NCBI GenBank assembly: GCA_947601655.1 | Contig: CANQGG010000001.1 | Coordinates: 84,524 to 148,523, forward strand | DNA: 64,000 nucleotides | Direction: 5' to 3' | Source of the DNA: an uncultured Akkermansia sp. | GTDB taxonomy: Bacteria; Verrucomicrobiota; Verrucomicrobiia; Verrucomicrobiales; Akkermansiaceae | Shown: in pieces, positions 34,304 to 43,872 of the stretch | Numbering within the stretch: the first letter of the stretch is position 1 | Layout of the letters: each line of letters opens with the position of its first letter | Notes under the pieces: model-generated | The model's database searches: none | Told to the model about the DNA's origin: nothing | What the model saw: only the letters and a program-made list of their open reading frames with translations | Program-made: the position numbers and the translations under genes

Positions 34304-36091
34304 TTATTTGGTTGAAATGAGGTCGCACATTCGGGGCAAAGAGCCTGAGGGGATTGAAAGCACAAGAATTTCTGGCTTAAAGGTGAGAATGTCGTTCCTG
34401 TACAACTTGAGAATCTTCCAGAGGTCTGAGTCTTTTGCCTGTCCCATATTCACCCGAATATATTTGGTCTCAACGGCAGAATAAGGTAGGAATTGAATAA
34501 AACTGTCATTCATTGATGAGCCAACTAACATTACCCTATGCTTCCCTTCCGGGTAAGCAAAATTCTTTGTAAATCGCCCAACTTGAACGACCATCTTGTC
34601 AGCATTTTTGTGGTCATAGTAATTATAAAGCACTCGGTTAGAAGGATCATCGCTGAAATTGAAAAGTGAATGAGTAAGTCCAAGCCGGTATAGTCGGAAC
34701 CACTCATCTCGGATGAGCCGATTCCGTGATTTTCGGCAATCACTGAGGGAAACGACTGGCATATCGGGAAAATTCCTATTCACTTCCTTCATCAATTCCC
34801 GATAACTAACAAACGCCCCCCAGTCCGTCCAGTGGTGAGTCCACTTGAAATACACAAAATCTTGTTTGGATGCGTTACGAAGCGCCTCGCATGGGTATAT
34901 CCAAGGAATATGATGTTTCCGTACCTTACTCCTGATGATTTCCTGTACTTGGGAGGTTCGAGCAAACGTCTTTTCATCAAAGCCGTATTTTTCCGAGAGA
35001 AATTCCTTGTATACAGTCTCCTTGCTAGGAGACTCCATAACATAAAGTTTAATTTGATTTTTCTGACAAAAATCATTCAATTTGACTACATTCTGCACGA
35101 TAGATTCAATAACTACAGGATCCCTGTTTATTCTCGCTTCTAAAGGAAGAGAAAAAAACCACCCCCCTTCTTTGAAATAAATTCCCTTCTTCGCACGAAT
35201 AATGTAGGATAGCATGTTTCTGATAACATCATGTAATTTGATGAGGACAGTTCGTCCACAAAAATGGTCGTTAAGCCATTCTCCATACCCCCCCCCTGTA
35301 TCTTTATTCCCCCTCCAAACTTCTTTCCATGTCGGTTTCACGGCAAGCTTTCGACCTTCCCTTGTTGATAACGTTGCATCCGAAATATAAATTGTAGGAA
35401 TGAATAAAAAAGCAAAGAAAGTACTGATGAGCATCGTATCACTGGGTCCTATACGCCCCCAATATTTAATCATGAGGAAAAGTAAACGATAAATTGAGAA
35501 AAAAACCAAGAGATTCCCAGCAATGAGGAACCACAAGTTTCCAGATTTCAGGAATTTGAAATCGTGAATCGAAAAATAATGCCGACGAATCTCCGCTTCA
35601 ATGTGATAGACTCCGCCTTTTTTTACGGGAATTTGTTGAGCAAAAACCTTGGTTAACGAAAAGGTCTTAGTTCCTTTGAAAATAACTTTGCCATTAATTT
35701 TCAAATCTTTCCAATCTGTCAGCACCGAGTAGAGTTGTCCATATTCATCACGCACCTCTGGTCCCGTAAATACCATGCTAATCTTCCCATCTTGCAATGC
35801 TTGAAGTTGAAGAGAAAATTTCTGCCACCTCCCTCTTGTCCTCACAACTAAAGTTGCGTATCGAGCATCCCCATTGCCCCCATACGTATGCGAACAGGTA
35901 ATGGGGGCAGGGCAAGCCTGAAAAAGAAACGGCTCAGCGCCAGTGATCATGCCTTGATAGCCAAGAACAAGTCGAGACTCTTTGTTGAAAAGAGTTCTCA
36001 CAAAGCCACCATAATCGTATTCTGTCCATAACGGCAGGCTTAGGATGTTGACCAAAAGAGTCAGTATAATTGCAAGAGTTATCTTTTTCAT
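34304..36091 (-). CDS. AlgJ-like O-acyltransferase (copy 2), with G9 tract
   Basis: The 595-residue product has an N-terminal helix, an extracytoplasmic beta-rich region (about 25-175), two further hydrophobic segments (about 188-250), then an AlgJ/AlgX SGNH-like domain. The domain is marked by FVYFKWTHHWTDWGAF and LVGSSMNDSF with the nucleophilic Ser. It differs strongly from the other AlgJ-like protein, so the two MBOAT/SGNH pairs may place different groups. A run of nine G near residue 265 (TGGGYGE) is a possible slippage site. The gene starts 13 bases after rdrB and is rich in A+T. Confidence 0.78.
   Translation of the reverse strand: MKKITLAIILTLLVNILSLPLWTEYDYGGFVRTLFNKESRLVLGYQGMITGAEPFLFQACPAPITCSHTYGGNGDARYATLVVRTRGRWQKFSLQLQALQDGKISMVFTGPEVRDEYGQLYSVLTDWKDLKINGKVIFKGTKTFSLTKVFAQQIPVKKGGVYHIEAEIRRHYFSIHDFKFLKSGNLWFLIAGNLLVFFSIYRLLFLMIKYWGRIGPSDTMLISTFFAFLFIPTIYISDATLSTREGRKLAVKPTWKEVWRGNKDTGGGYGEWLNDHFCGRTVLIKLHDVIRNMLSYIIRAKKGIYFKEGGWFFSLPLEARINRDPVVIESIVQNVVKLNDFCQKNQIKLYVMESPSKETVYKEFLSEKYGFDEKTFARTSQVQEIIRSKVRKHHIPWIYPCEALRNASKQDFVYFKWTHHWTDWGAFVSYRELMKEVNRNFPDMPVVSLSDCRKSRNRLIRDEWFRLYRLGLTHSLFNFSDDPSNRVLYNYYDHKNADKMVVQVGRFTKNFAYPEGKHRVMLVGSSMNDSFIQFLPYSAVETKYIRVNMGQAKDSDLWKILKLYRNDILTFKPEILVLSIPSGSLPRMCDLISTK
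35288..35296 (+). repeat. C9 homopolymer tract inside the second AlgJ-like gene
   Basis: Nine consecutive C on the plus strand (nine G in the coding strand, Thr-Gly-Gly-Gly-Tyr). A one-base change in length would truncate the protein before its catalytic domain. Confidence 0.8.
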
Positions 36092-36104
36092 AGGCGTTTA
36101 TTGT

Positions 36105-38879
36105 TCATAAATGTAAGGATACTGCGCCGTAGTTTGCGTTTACAGACATCCCTTCCTCCACAAAATTACCTGTAAGACTACGAAAGGCGTACCTCTCGCC
36201 ACACTGATTCACACGGATGAGGATATCTAATGCCCTCTGCGCATTAACTCCCCTCTTGCACAAAGACGCGAAGATGTGATAAAACTCCCCCTTGATGTCA
36301 GTAAAAAAGACCCCGGGATCATCCGTCCCCAATGCAACAAGTGGCGTCACCTCTCCACCATCGGAATCTGCTTTGAGCCACCTCAGTGAATGATGCTGTC
36401 CCATCTCCCTGTACTGTCCAATCCGCAAATTACTCGTGGGGAGAGTCTCCACCACGATTGATTTTTCCACGAGCTTGCGCATCGCCAATCGCTGCAGCAG
36501 CTCCAAAATCTCATCAGAGAAATAATCTGCGGGAATCTCGATACGCGCCTGACTCCTTTCCCATATTTCTTTGCTGCTTTGCCACATGAGCAGCATCTCC
36601 ATCACCTCCGGAGCTTCTCGGCAAAAAGCTCGATAAGCCTCCCCTTCTTCAATCTGATTGAGGCGGAAGATATTGGGCAATTTCCGTATCTCTTCCACGG
36701 CTTGAGCAAATTCGAAATGAGCGTCAGGATTGTAGTTATTCTTCTCCATTATGCTTACAGCCCGATGGAACATATCCATCAAAACGAGTGGATCCAAATG
36801 ACGCAAATCAAATACCTTTTTTAAGAAGTGAGAGGAAACGTGTTGTTTCTGAAAAATGGCATAGCCATGCTGGCAAATATCGTCAATCAGCCGCTGTATG
36901 ACATCATCCATTTGCCTTTGCCCCTGAAGAAGATTCCAGGCATAAAGAAGATCAAGCAACCAATCGCCCCGCTTAAGAGTGATTTGTATGGGCATCGTCT
37001 CCCTCCACAATGTGGGATCCACACCCAACGCTGTGGCGTGTCCGATTCGGTCTCCGCTGCGCAATTGCAAAAAATCAACGGCTTCACACACAACACGGAT
37101 ACCGCTGACAAGATGACAGAAATCTTCTCCCACATGGTAGGTGGCATGTAGAAGATTCAAATCATAACGAGCCTTACGATAAGTCGGCGCAAATACATCG
37201 GGTGGCGTCTCCAACTCGTCCGCCGCCGCATCAATGCCGCGGACCCATCGCCGGAGTTTAGGATAGCCTTCAAATAATTCTTTGAGCAGATTGAGCAGTC
37301 TCTCATACTCGTCACGATTTTGCTTATAACGTAGTGATACCCTCTTATTTTCAAAATCCGGCTTCCATGGCTTTTTAATGAGATGAACAACGATTGCAGG
37401 TTGTATCGTCCGATGGTGGATATATTGCAGTTTATCCTCCAATTCGTTTAACACCTCATCCATTGCTTCTGCATATCTCTCTTCTGCCTCTACATCCTGC
37501 CAGCCATGCAAATATTTTCCGCAACGATGACGGTACTGCTCCTCGGGAGACAGGTCTTTTTCATCCAAATTCTCCCACACATATTCCAAATATCCCCACA
37601 GAATAAGAAGGAGCTTGCGTTGAAACTTTATCTTATCATCAGCAGGTGATATCCGCAGCTCCACGTAATGAGCAACGCTATTCGTCCCCCCGCCATGCAT
37701 GCGTTGAAAGATTCCTCTGAAATAGAACGGCTGGGAAACGACATACTTCTGCACCGAGGAGTATCGCTGAAATTGCTTGAAGCCATACGAGTTCTCCCTC
37801 TGCACGCAGAACATATAATACTCATTCATCAACAGCAAATAAAAGAAAAAGGCTTTCTCGATATGTTTATTCGGCTCCTTCATTTGCTTCCTAAGGAGCT
37901 GCATCATCCACTTCATTTCCGCTGTTGTGTCGGGAAGATTTTCACCTCTTGCCGTATCCGTTTTTCTCGGTTCTCCCAATCGACTTGATACGTGACTTTC
38001 ATCCCACTCAATAGGCGGAAGAAAACTCAGCGTTGCTAATAATCCATCCGCCTCAAGCTCTTCCAACTTTTCACGTTCCCCTACTTCTCTCTTTTTCCAT
38101 GGTACCTTCCTGTCCCTCGCATAATTGATCAAGATGTATCTGAGTCTTTTAGCAATCTCCATGTGATGTTCCATGACTCGTGGAGTCAAATCCACATGTA
38201 CCAGACGATACAGCATGGGCACTTCAACATTTCGGCGGTACTCATGTTCTTGCTCCAGCCATTCCTCTTCCGTGTGATCCAGCGCCTCAAGCCAGCAATC
38301 CTCGGCATAAGCACACATATTGGCATGGACGTGCACATCGTTCAATCCCTGCTGAGCAATGTAACTCTCGACCCCTGCATCGTACGGATAAAGCTGCCTA
38401 TACTTTCGTTCTGTCAACGAAGGCAACTGGGTGTAGCGCTCTTCCAGTTTCACATACGCCCAAGCCAATATGGGCAAGGGAGACATCCGGCTGAGCATAT
38501 TCTGCCACCAGCCAAACTTGTCCAGCTTGATGTGCAGTTCATGATGCCGTATCTCAATGTATTCATCAACGAGACATTCAAGTGACGCCAAAACGTAATG
38601 AGAATTGCTTTTCCCATCCCCAGGATCAGCATATTGCCAGCCACACCTGTTTACTTTGTCTTTCTGTTGTATGTAATTATACTCAAACTCCTTCCACCGG
38701 TTCTGAAAGACATGATCCGGGCGCGTGCTGTTCCACCGATGGAAATCCAGCTGAACCAATTCCTGAAGTTTGTCGCGGTTCCCCTCGATGAGACTCGCGC
38801 TAAATGGCTCCCTCAACAGCTTCATGAGCAAGTTTTCATTGGCTAAAATGTATGCCGGTATGGTAGATACTTTTGCCAT
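36105..38879 (-). CDS. rdrB: RADAR system adenosine deaminase RdrB
   Basis: The 924-residue product is the deaminase of the RADAR anti-phage system, which with RdrA forms a giant assembly converting adenine nucleotides and/or RNA adenosine to inosine on infection. The adenosine-deaminase metal and catalytic motifs are split over the protein: LNDVHVHANM (HxH, about 180-189), HATYHVGEDF (His and catalytic Glu, about 577-586), RIGHA (about 612) and LGTDDPGVF (tandem Asp, about 850-858). The size and large insertions match RdrB, not metabolic Add (about 340 residues). It follows rdrA by 65 bases. Confidence 0.9.
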   Translation of the reverse strand: MAKVSTIPAYILANENLLMKLLREPFSASLIEGNRDKLQELVQLDFHRWNSTRPDHVFQNRWKEFEYNYIQQKDKVNRCGWQYADPGDGKSNSHYVLASLECLVDEYIEIRHHELHIKLDKFGWWQNMLSRMSPLPILAWAYVKLEERYTQLPSLTERKYRQLYPYDAGVESYIAQQGLNDVHVHANMCAYAEDCWLEALDHTEEEWLEQEHEYRRNVEVPMLYRLVHVDLTPRVMEHHMEIAKRLRYILINYARDRKVPWKKREVGEREKLEELEADGLLATLSFLPPIEWDESHVSSRLGEPRKTDTARGENLPDTTAEMKWMMQLLRKQMKEPNKHIEKAFFFYLLLMNEYYMFCVQRENSYGFKQFQRYSSVQKYVVSQPFYFRGIFQRMHGGGTNSVAHYVELRISPADDKIKFQRKLLLILWGYLEYVWENLDEKDLSPEEQYRHRCGKYLHGWQDVEAEERYAEAMDEVLNELEDKLQYIHHRTIQPAIVVHLIKKPWKPDFENKRVSLRYKQNRDEYERLLNLLKELFEGYPKLRRWVRGIDAAADELETPPDVFAPTYRKARYDLNLLHATYHVGEDFCHLVSGIRVVCEAVDFLQLRSGDRIGHATALGVDPTLWRETMPIQITLKRGDWLLDLLYAWNLLQGQRQMDDVIQRLIDDICQHGYAIFQKQHVSSHFLKKVFDLRHLDPLVLMDMFHRAVSIMEKNNYNPDAHFEFAQAVEEIRKLPNIFRLNQIEEGEAYRAFCREAPEVMEMLLMWQSSKEIWERSQARIEIPADYFSDEILELLQRLAMRKLVEKSIVVETLPTSNLRIGQYREMGQHHSLRWLKADSDGGEVTPLVALGTDDPGVFFTDIKGEFYHIFASLCKRGVNAQRALDILIRVNQCGERYAFRSLTGNFVEEGMSVNANYGAVSLHL

Positions 38880-38944
38880 GAATGAAATGAGAGGTTACAA
38901 ATATTATAAAACTTAGGAAATGAAACACTTAACATCTAAGTAAC

Positions 38945-41602
38945 TCATTTTGGCTTTGATGTTTTTTTCGGCTCCTTAATTAAAATTTCATTTAGATTAA
39001 AATATTTTGTTAGCGGGAAATCATATATCATTTCCAAGTAGGATGAAACAATCGGAGTGGTTTGTGGATATAATTTCATATATCCCACAAATATCTCCAT
39101 AACTGCATTAAAAATTCGTATATATTGGGGAGAATCAACTTTTCGGGGTTTCGATTTTGTCTGGACACCCCCCTTCTTTTCTTTCTGTTGAACTGCTGTA
39201 TTGCTTATACTTTGTATGTAATGATATATATTAGACCACAAGTTCCCCATTATCTGTGGAGTGATACTATCAAGAAGTAACGATGAGTTTTCCCGTGCTT
39301 TTCTTAATTTTTTACACCACTCGACAATATCGTTCATAAGGGAGTCAGTCTCATGATTGATAGCTCCACGATAACCTTTTACGTTTTCTTTAGGTGACTC
39401 CCTTAACAGAATTGTTCTTTCAATCAATAAAATCGTTGGACTATCTTCTTTCTCGGGTGCCGTTAATTGCCATTCTGGGCGACGACATGATCTAATAGGA
39501 AAGTACTCCCCTGTCAAATCAAGAAGCTCCTGTTTAGCTTTTTGATCCTGTTTTTTTTCTTCTTTTTTCGAAGTAAAGTGCATATCAGTACCATATACCT
39601 CATCACAAATTTCAACGCAGTGCAAAATATACGCAAGGTAGCCGTATATAGAAATGTAATAGCTATTGTCGCGTCCATCTGACCGATTCATGCTAACGAT
39701 GAGAGCTATAGTGCGACGGAATTTTTCTCGATTCGCCGGAGCGTTGTTCATATATCCACCCATCTTTTTTAGGATTTTTGGATCTTGGATATGAAGCACG
39801 CCCGAATGGACATTATATCCATCCGGATCATAGCACCAAATCATATTAGCTTTTCTAGCCCAACGTGAAGCACTCAGCCTATCTCCGATGTGAAGGTATT
39901 TTTCAAAACTTCTTCTGAAATCTTCTTGTGATGTCAACACAAAATTCTTTTTCAACTCCACCTCTGCTGCCTTGAATTGTTCTAAAGCTTTCCCATATAA
40001 AGTGATTGTTACGGGTCCATATAACAGATATGATAAGAAGTCTTTGAAATCTTTAACATGCCTCTTAAAGTTTGTAGCCAAAATAAAAGCGAGATATCTA
40101 TATTTCGAATTTCTCTGGATATCATCAGAAAGATAAAATCCATGTTCTAAATCACCTGTATCTTGGCAAAGACGCAGAAGCAACGCATAATAGGCTCGTC
40201 CATCATCTAATCCCAATTCCTCATACTTATAAGACAGGGATAGATCTGGCATCTGATCGCGTAATGAATGATTTAGAATAGTTCGTACGAGATATTTTAT
40301 TTCCTCTCTACTCCGCTTTGACTCATCAAGATTTCCAGATTTACTTTTAACCAATTTATCCAAAATTTCTTCTCGAAACCAATAATCAAGGATTTGCAAA
40401 ATATTACGGAGAGGCAGTGACATGAAAATCTCAACATTATGCATCACCTCGTTGTCGACTATTGTTAAATGAAACTTTTTGTCATCATCGTTATCTCCAT
40501 CAATATACCGACTATTTTCTGACTCATTATTACCTAAAACAATTTGAAATATTCTTTTTAATTGTTCTTCGAGAAGTTCTTTAACAAAACCTTCCTTATC
40601 TCCAACTTTATATCGAAGTTTGATTATTACTGAGTTGTTTTGATGCGTTAAAGTATAAAGATCCACCAACTCAAATTGTTGCTTTATGGGAAAAAGCTTG
40701 ACAAAATACTGTTCAGCATGCAGCCTTATTGCTTTCATCCTTTCTTCCCATCCTTGTTTATCTTCCCTATGATATCCAATGTTGTATTCCTTGAAAAATT
40801 TCTCACGGACATGTTCAAGATTATTCTCACGATCCCCCGCCATGAGAACAATGAGATACTCATTAGACAAATACAGACGTAAATTTTCAAGAACATTGCA
40901 GCATTGTTTAGTTCGAATATCGACATCGTCAATCACAAGAACGAAAGCGTCAACTTGCTCCAACTCGCATAGAAGCTTCATGCTCTCTTTGAAATTCTTT
41001 CGGATATTGCTATTCATCTCCGGATCCTCACTACTTAGAGCAGAAGCTCTGTACTCACTCATATTACTCAAAGCCTTGCGTTCACAAGAAAAACGAACAA
41101 TGGCTTTATCAAGCTTATCCAGTTTGTCTTCACAGAAACGATAGCGATTTGAGTTATACTCCCTTTGCCTATGAGGCTCTCGAGCCAACTTCCTCATCTT
41201 TGTTTTAAGGGCAGCTATTACTGTAATGAATAGGTCTTCGGTGATACCAGAGGATTCAGAAGGATCATACCATGGTAAAAATCCAATACTTTTGGGGAAC
41301 TCTTTATGCAAGTTCGCTACAAGATGTTTTAAAAATGTGGTCTTGCCACTCCCCCGTTCACCATCAATAAAATAATTAAGTGAATACGAAGGAACCTCTC
41401 TCAATCCATCAATAATTTGCTCTGGTCTTTCTTCCTCTCTCTTCTGCTTTGCCCTCGATAGCTCCTCGTGTATTAGTTTAGTTAGATTTTTGAGAAGCCG
41501 CTTGCGAATTATACCAGAGAAATTCTTGCTCACTGAACTAGAAGTCAAATCTTCACAGTCTAAAATGACTACGTTTTCGTTTTCTTGGCTTTCGGTTCTC
41601 AT
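38945..41602 (-). CDS. rdrA: RADAR system ATPase RdrA
   Basis: The 885-residue product is the P-loop ATPase partner of RdrB. Walker A is FIDGERGSGKTTF (about 76-88), and Walker B is FVLVIDDVDIR (about 217-227), followed by YLIVLMAGDREN (sensor strand). The remainder is a long alpha-helical region without other known domains. RdrA rings dock RdrB shells in characterised systems. The gene is conspicuously A+T-rich compared with its neighbours, which suggests arrival by transfer. No SLATT-type third gene is beside it. It starts 68 bases after the HAD phosphatase gene, in the same direction as the polysaccharide locus. Confidence 0.88.
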   Translation of the reverse strand: MRTESQENENVVILDCEDLTSSSVSKNFSGIIRKRLLKNLTKLIHEELSRAKQKREEERPEQIIDGLREVPSYSLNYFIDGERGSGKTTFLKHLVANLHKEFPKSIGFLPWYDPSESSGITEDLFITVIAALKTKMRKLAREPHRQREYNSNRYRFCEDKLDKLDKAIVRFSCERKALSNMSEYRASALSSEDPEMNSNIRKNFKESMKLLCELEQVDAFVLVIDDVDIRTKQCCNVLENLRLYLSNEYLIVLMAGDRENNLEHVREKFFKEYNIGYHREDKQGWEERMKAIRLHAEQYFVKLFPIKQQFELVDLYTLTHQNNSVIIKLRYKVGDKEGFVKELLEEQLKRIFQIVLGNNESENSRYIDGDNDDDKKFHLTIVDNEVMHNVEIFMSLPLRNILQILDYWFREEILDKLVKSKSGNLDESKRSREEIKYLVRTILNHSLRDQMPDLSLSYKYEELGLDDGRAYYALLLRLCQDTGDLEHGFYLSDDIQRNSKYRYLAFILATNFKRHVKDFKDFLSYLLYGPVTITLYGKALEQFKAAEVELKKNFVLTSQEDFRRSFEKYLHIGDRLSASRWARKANMIWCYDPDGYNVHSGVLHIQDPKILKKMGGYMNNAPANREKFRRTIALIVSMNRSDGRDNSYYISIYGYLAYILHCVEICDEVYGTDMHFTSKKEEKKQDQKAKQELLDLTGEYFPIRSCRRPEWQLTAPEKEDSPTILLIERTILLRESPKENVKGYRGAINHETDSLMNDIVEWCKKLRKARENSSLLLDSITPQIMGNLWSNIYHYIQSISNTAVQQKEKKGGVQTKSKPRKVDSPQYIRIFNAVMEIFVGYMKLYPQTTPIVSSYLEMIYDFPLTKYFNLNEILIKEPKKTSKPK

Positions 41603-41670
41603 AGTTTTGTAAGTAAGTTGTATAGTTGATAAATTTTAGTGTTTAATTGTTACGATATTTAAAAGATGAA

Positions 41671-42315
41671 TTACGGCTTGTGCTTCATATTTTCAAGCAA
41701 TTCAAGAATTTCTTCCGGCGAGTTAGCGTAGCCTAGTACATTCTGAAATCCGAACCCGTAATTGACACCGAGGAATTGGACTCCTGCGGCCTGAGCGGCT
41801 TGTTTGTCGCCCTCAGTGTCGCCAATCATCACCACGGAGAAAGGATCAGAAATTTCCAGCTCCTCTAAACATTTCTTGATGAGATCGGCCTTTGTCAACT
41901 TGTTTTCATTATCCGCACCGATGATAGGATCACAGTAGTCAACTAATCCGAAGTGTTTGCAAATCTCCGTCGCATAATCTTGGCGTTTATTCGTAGCTAT
42001 CGCCTGCTGGATGCCTGCCTTATCCAAGCTTGAGAGAACCTCCTCCACGCCGGGGTACAAAGACGCCTTAAAGAGGTCGTGCGACTTATAACGTTCGCGG
42101 AAGATTTCTGCAGCACGTTGAGCCTCTTCCTTATTCAGACCGAAATGAGTCATGAAAATTGTCTGCGGCGTGGGCCCGATGAATGACTCTAGCTCCTCAT
42201 CCGTCTTGGAGGATAAGTAGCACTGTTCGATAGCGTAGCGGTATGCCGCTGTTAAACCCTCTTGCGTGTTCAGCAGCGTGCCGTCAACATCCCAAATAAC
42301 TGCTTTAATTTTCAT
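41671..42315 (-). CDS. HAD-superfamily phosphatase (phosphoglycolate-phosphatase-like)
   Basis: The 214-residue HAD hydrolase of the Gph/PGMB type has nucleophile motif VIWDVDGTLLNT, motif II ATNKRQ, and motif IV VVMIGDTEGDKQAAQAAG, with a small helical cap. It overlaps the aldolase gene by 11 bases and so belongs with the sugar-acid module. A sugar-acid 9-phosphate-type phosphatase role is possible, as in nonulosonate synthesis; the substrate is not visible. Confidence 0.85.
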   Translation of the reverse strand: MKIKAVIWDVDGTLLNTQEGLTAAYRYAIEQCYLSSKTDEELESFIGPTPQTIFMTHFGLNKEEAQRAAEIFRERYKSHDLFKASLYPGVEEVLSSLDKAGIQQAIATNKRQDYATEICKHFGLVDYCDPIIGADNENKLTKADLIKKCLEELEISDPFSVVMIGDTEGDKQAAQAAGVQFLGVNYGFGFQNVLGYANSPEEILELLENMKHKP

Positions 42316-43858
42316 AGCGCGACGCAGTTACAAATTGAATGCGGATGGGAAACTTATGCAGCATCTCTGCCATGATGTCATTACGGCGATCCTTCTCTTC
42401 TCCCAGTCGCGCATTGTTGATCATCTCCGGAGCGTAATAGTTGTCATTATCCGAAGCGAAGCCGTCCAGACCCGCGAAGTTCACCGAATTGACGCCGATC
42501 TTCATCAACACCTTCAGGAGCATCAATGCCACATTGTCTGCCATATCCGAGTTGTTCAGATACGACCCATAATTTAACTTGGGCACGTCGTTCGTCCGGA
42601 TATTGGAAGTTACAATAACATTGCTCAAGTCGCTTTGCTCGGAAAAGCGTCGGGCATTACTGATAAATACCTTATCCACCCGGATATTTGCCGGGCGGAA
42701 GTTGATGCTAATGATATACGGCTGTTCTTTGGCAATATAGTCTGTAATTTTCTGCGCCTCCTTGACAATGCTCTTGCCGGGAGCCAGGATTAAAATAGGT
42801 CTATCCTGTACAGCACGACGCAATTCATCTAACAGAGCATTGTCATTAACTTCATTTTTCTGGTACTTCAGGTACAGGTCTTGGATGAGTTCCTTATCAT
42901 AATTGGAGCGTTTGTCATCGGGAATCATCGCGAGAATTTCACTGATGCTTTCCACAGAAATCGACGCCTTATCCATCAGAAAAGAGGAGTAATTCGGATG
43001 GCACCTCATCGATGCTGCCAGGTAATACGGAACGTTGTATCCCCACGGCATCTTTGCGTAGATTTTATCAATCTGTTCATCAATGATCTTGAGGATGGGA
43101 ACCAGATTATAAGTTTTCTCAAAATTGTCATTCAGGTACTGCAACAGCAGCTCCGTACACAGATTACCCGCTCCCCTCCCCATGCCCCGAACAGAAGCAT
43201 CGATGATCAATTCTCGATCTGCGTGCTCTTCAACCAACACCTGAGCACTGGAGAAAGAAAGCTGCAGGTTGTTATGCGAGTGGAAACAAATGCCCACTTC
43301 CGGCGCCAGGTTGTAATCCATGAGCCTGAAGATATGCAAGAGCTGTTTCACGCTCATGAGACCAAGGGTGTCAACGATCGAAACACCATAGGCCTTCATC
43401 TCATTGACACAATCGACGATGTACAACAATTCCCTGTCCGAATAACTATATGTATGAGTTGGATTCACGAATGTTTTAAATCCCCTCTTGTTGACCTCCT
43501 TGCAGAAATCCAGAGCTTCTTTATACTGCTCCGGCTTGAAGATGACACGTACCCCGTCGATCATGCCCTCTTCTCTCTCGGGAATCTCAGCTGCATCGTA
43601 TTGCCCATACGTAATCATTCCCAAAAACTGAGTCTTCGTCTGCGGAATCACGAAGGGACTTAATTCACTTACCCTGTTAAATAAGGTCTTATGAACATCA
43701 TACTGACAATGCTTTAAGAAACCCAATTCAACGTAATCCACTCCGCTTTGAACCAGATTTTTGACAATGCTCTTAATAGGCTCATAACCAAAAATCCAAT
43801 CGTTAATATAGCCCCCGTCTCTCAGGGTGCAATCTAACACTGTAATGCTTCTCTTCAT
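42305..43858 (-). CDS. DRE-TIM (HMGL-like) aldolase with extra C-terminal domain
   Basis: The 517-residue product opens with VLDCTLRDGGYINDW, the DRE-TIM metallolyase signature, and has the metal ligands HSHNN (about 191-195). It resembles 4-hydroxy-2-oxovalerate aldolase and relatives that make or break C-C bonds with pyruvate or acyl-CoA. From about residue 345 there is a second domain (PILILAPGKSIVKEA, then VDKVFISNARR) like those in capsule-linked DUF115-type proteins. Beside two CMP-sugar synthetases, it probably makes an unusual 2-keto sugar acid. It is not an NeuB-type synthase. Confidence 0.8.
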   Translation of the reverse strand: MKRSITVLDCTLRDGGYINDWIFGYEPIKSIVKNLVQSGVDYVELGFLKHCQYDVHKTLFNRVSELSPFVIPQTKTQFLGMITYGQYDAAEIPEREEGMIDGVRVIFKPEQYKEALDFCKEVNKRGFKTFVNPTHTYSYSDRELLYIVDCVNEMKAYGVSIVDTLGLMSVKQLLHIFRLMDYNLAPEVGICFHSHNNLQLSFSSAQVLVEEHADRELIIDASVRGMGRGAGNLCTELLLQYLNDNFEKTYNLVPILKIIDEQIDKIYAKMPWGYNVPYYLAASMRCHPNYSSFLMDKASISVESISEILAMIPDDKRSNYDKELIQDLYLKYQKNEVNDNALLDELRRAVQDRPILILAPGKSIVKEAQKITDYIAKEQPYIISINFRPANIRVDKVFISNARRFSEQSDLSNVIVTSNIRTNDVPKLNYGSYLNNSDMADNVALMLLKVLMKIGVNSVNFAGLDGFASDNDNYYAPEMINNARLGEEKDRRNDIMAEMLHKFPIRIQFVTASRYEN

Positions 43859-43872
43859 CCTTTGATTGTGTG

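Noticed and set aside
36105..38879. Metabolic adenosine deaminase (purine salvage)
   Set aside because: The protein is nearly three times too long, its motifs are split by large insertions and it is paired with an RdrA-type ATPase, as in RADAR.
42881..43663. Plus-strand frame of 260 codons opposite the aldolase gene
   Set aside because: Shadow frame; the minus strand encodes a clear DRE-TIM protein.
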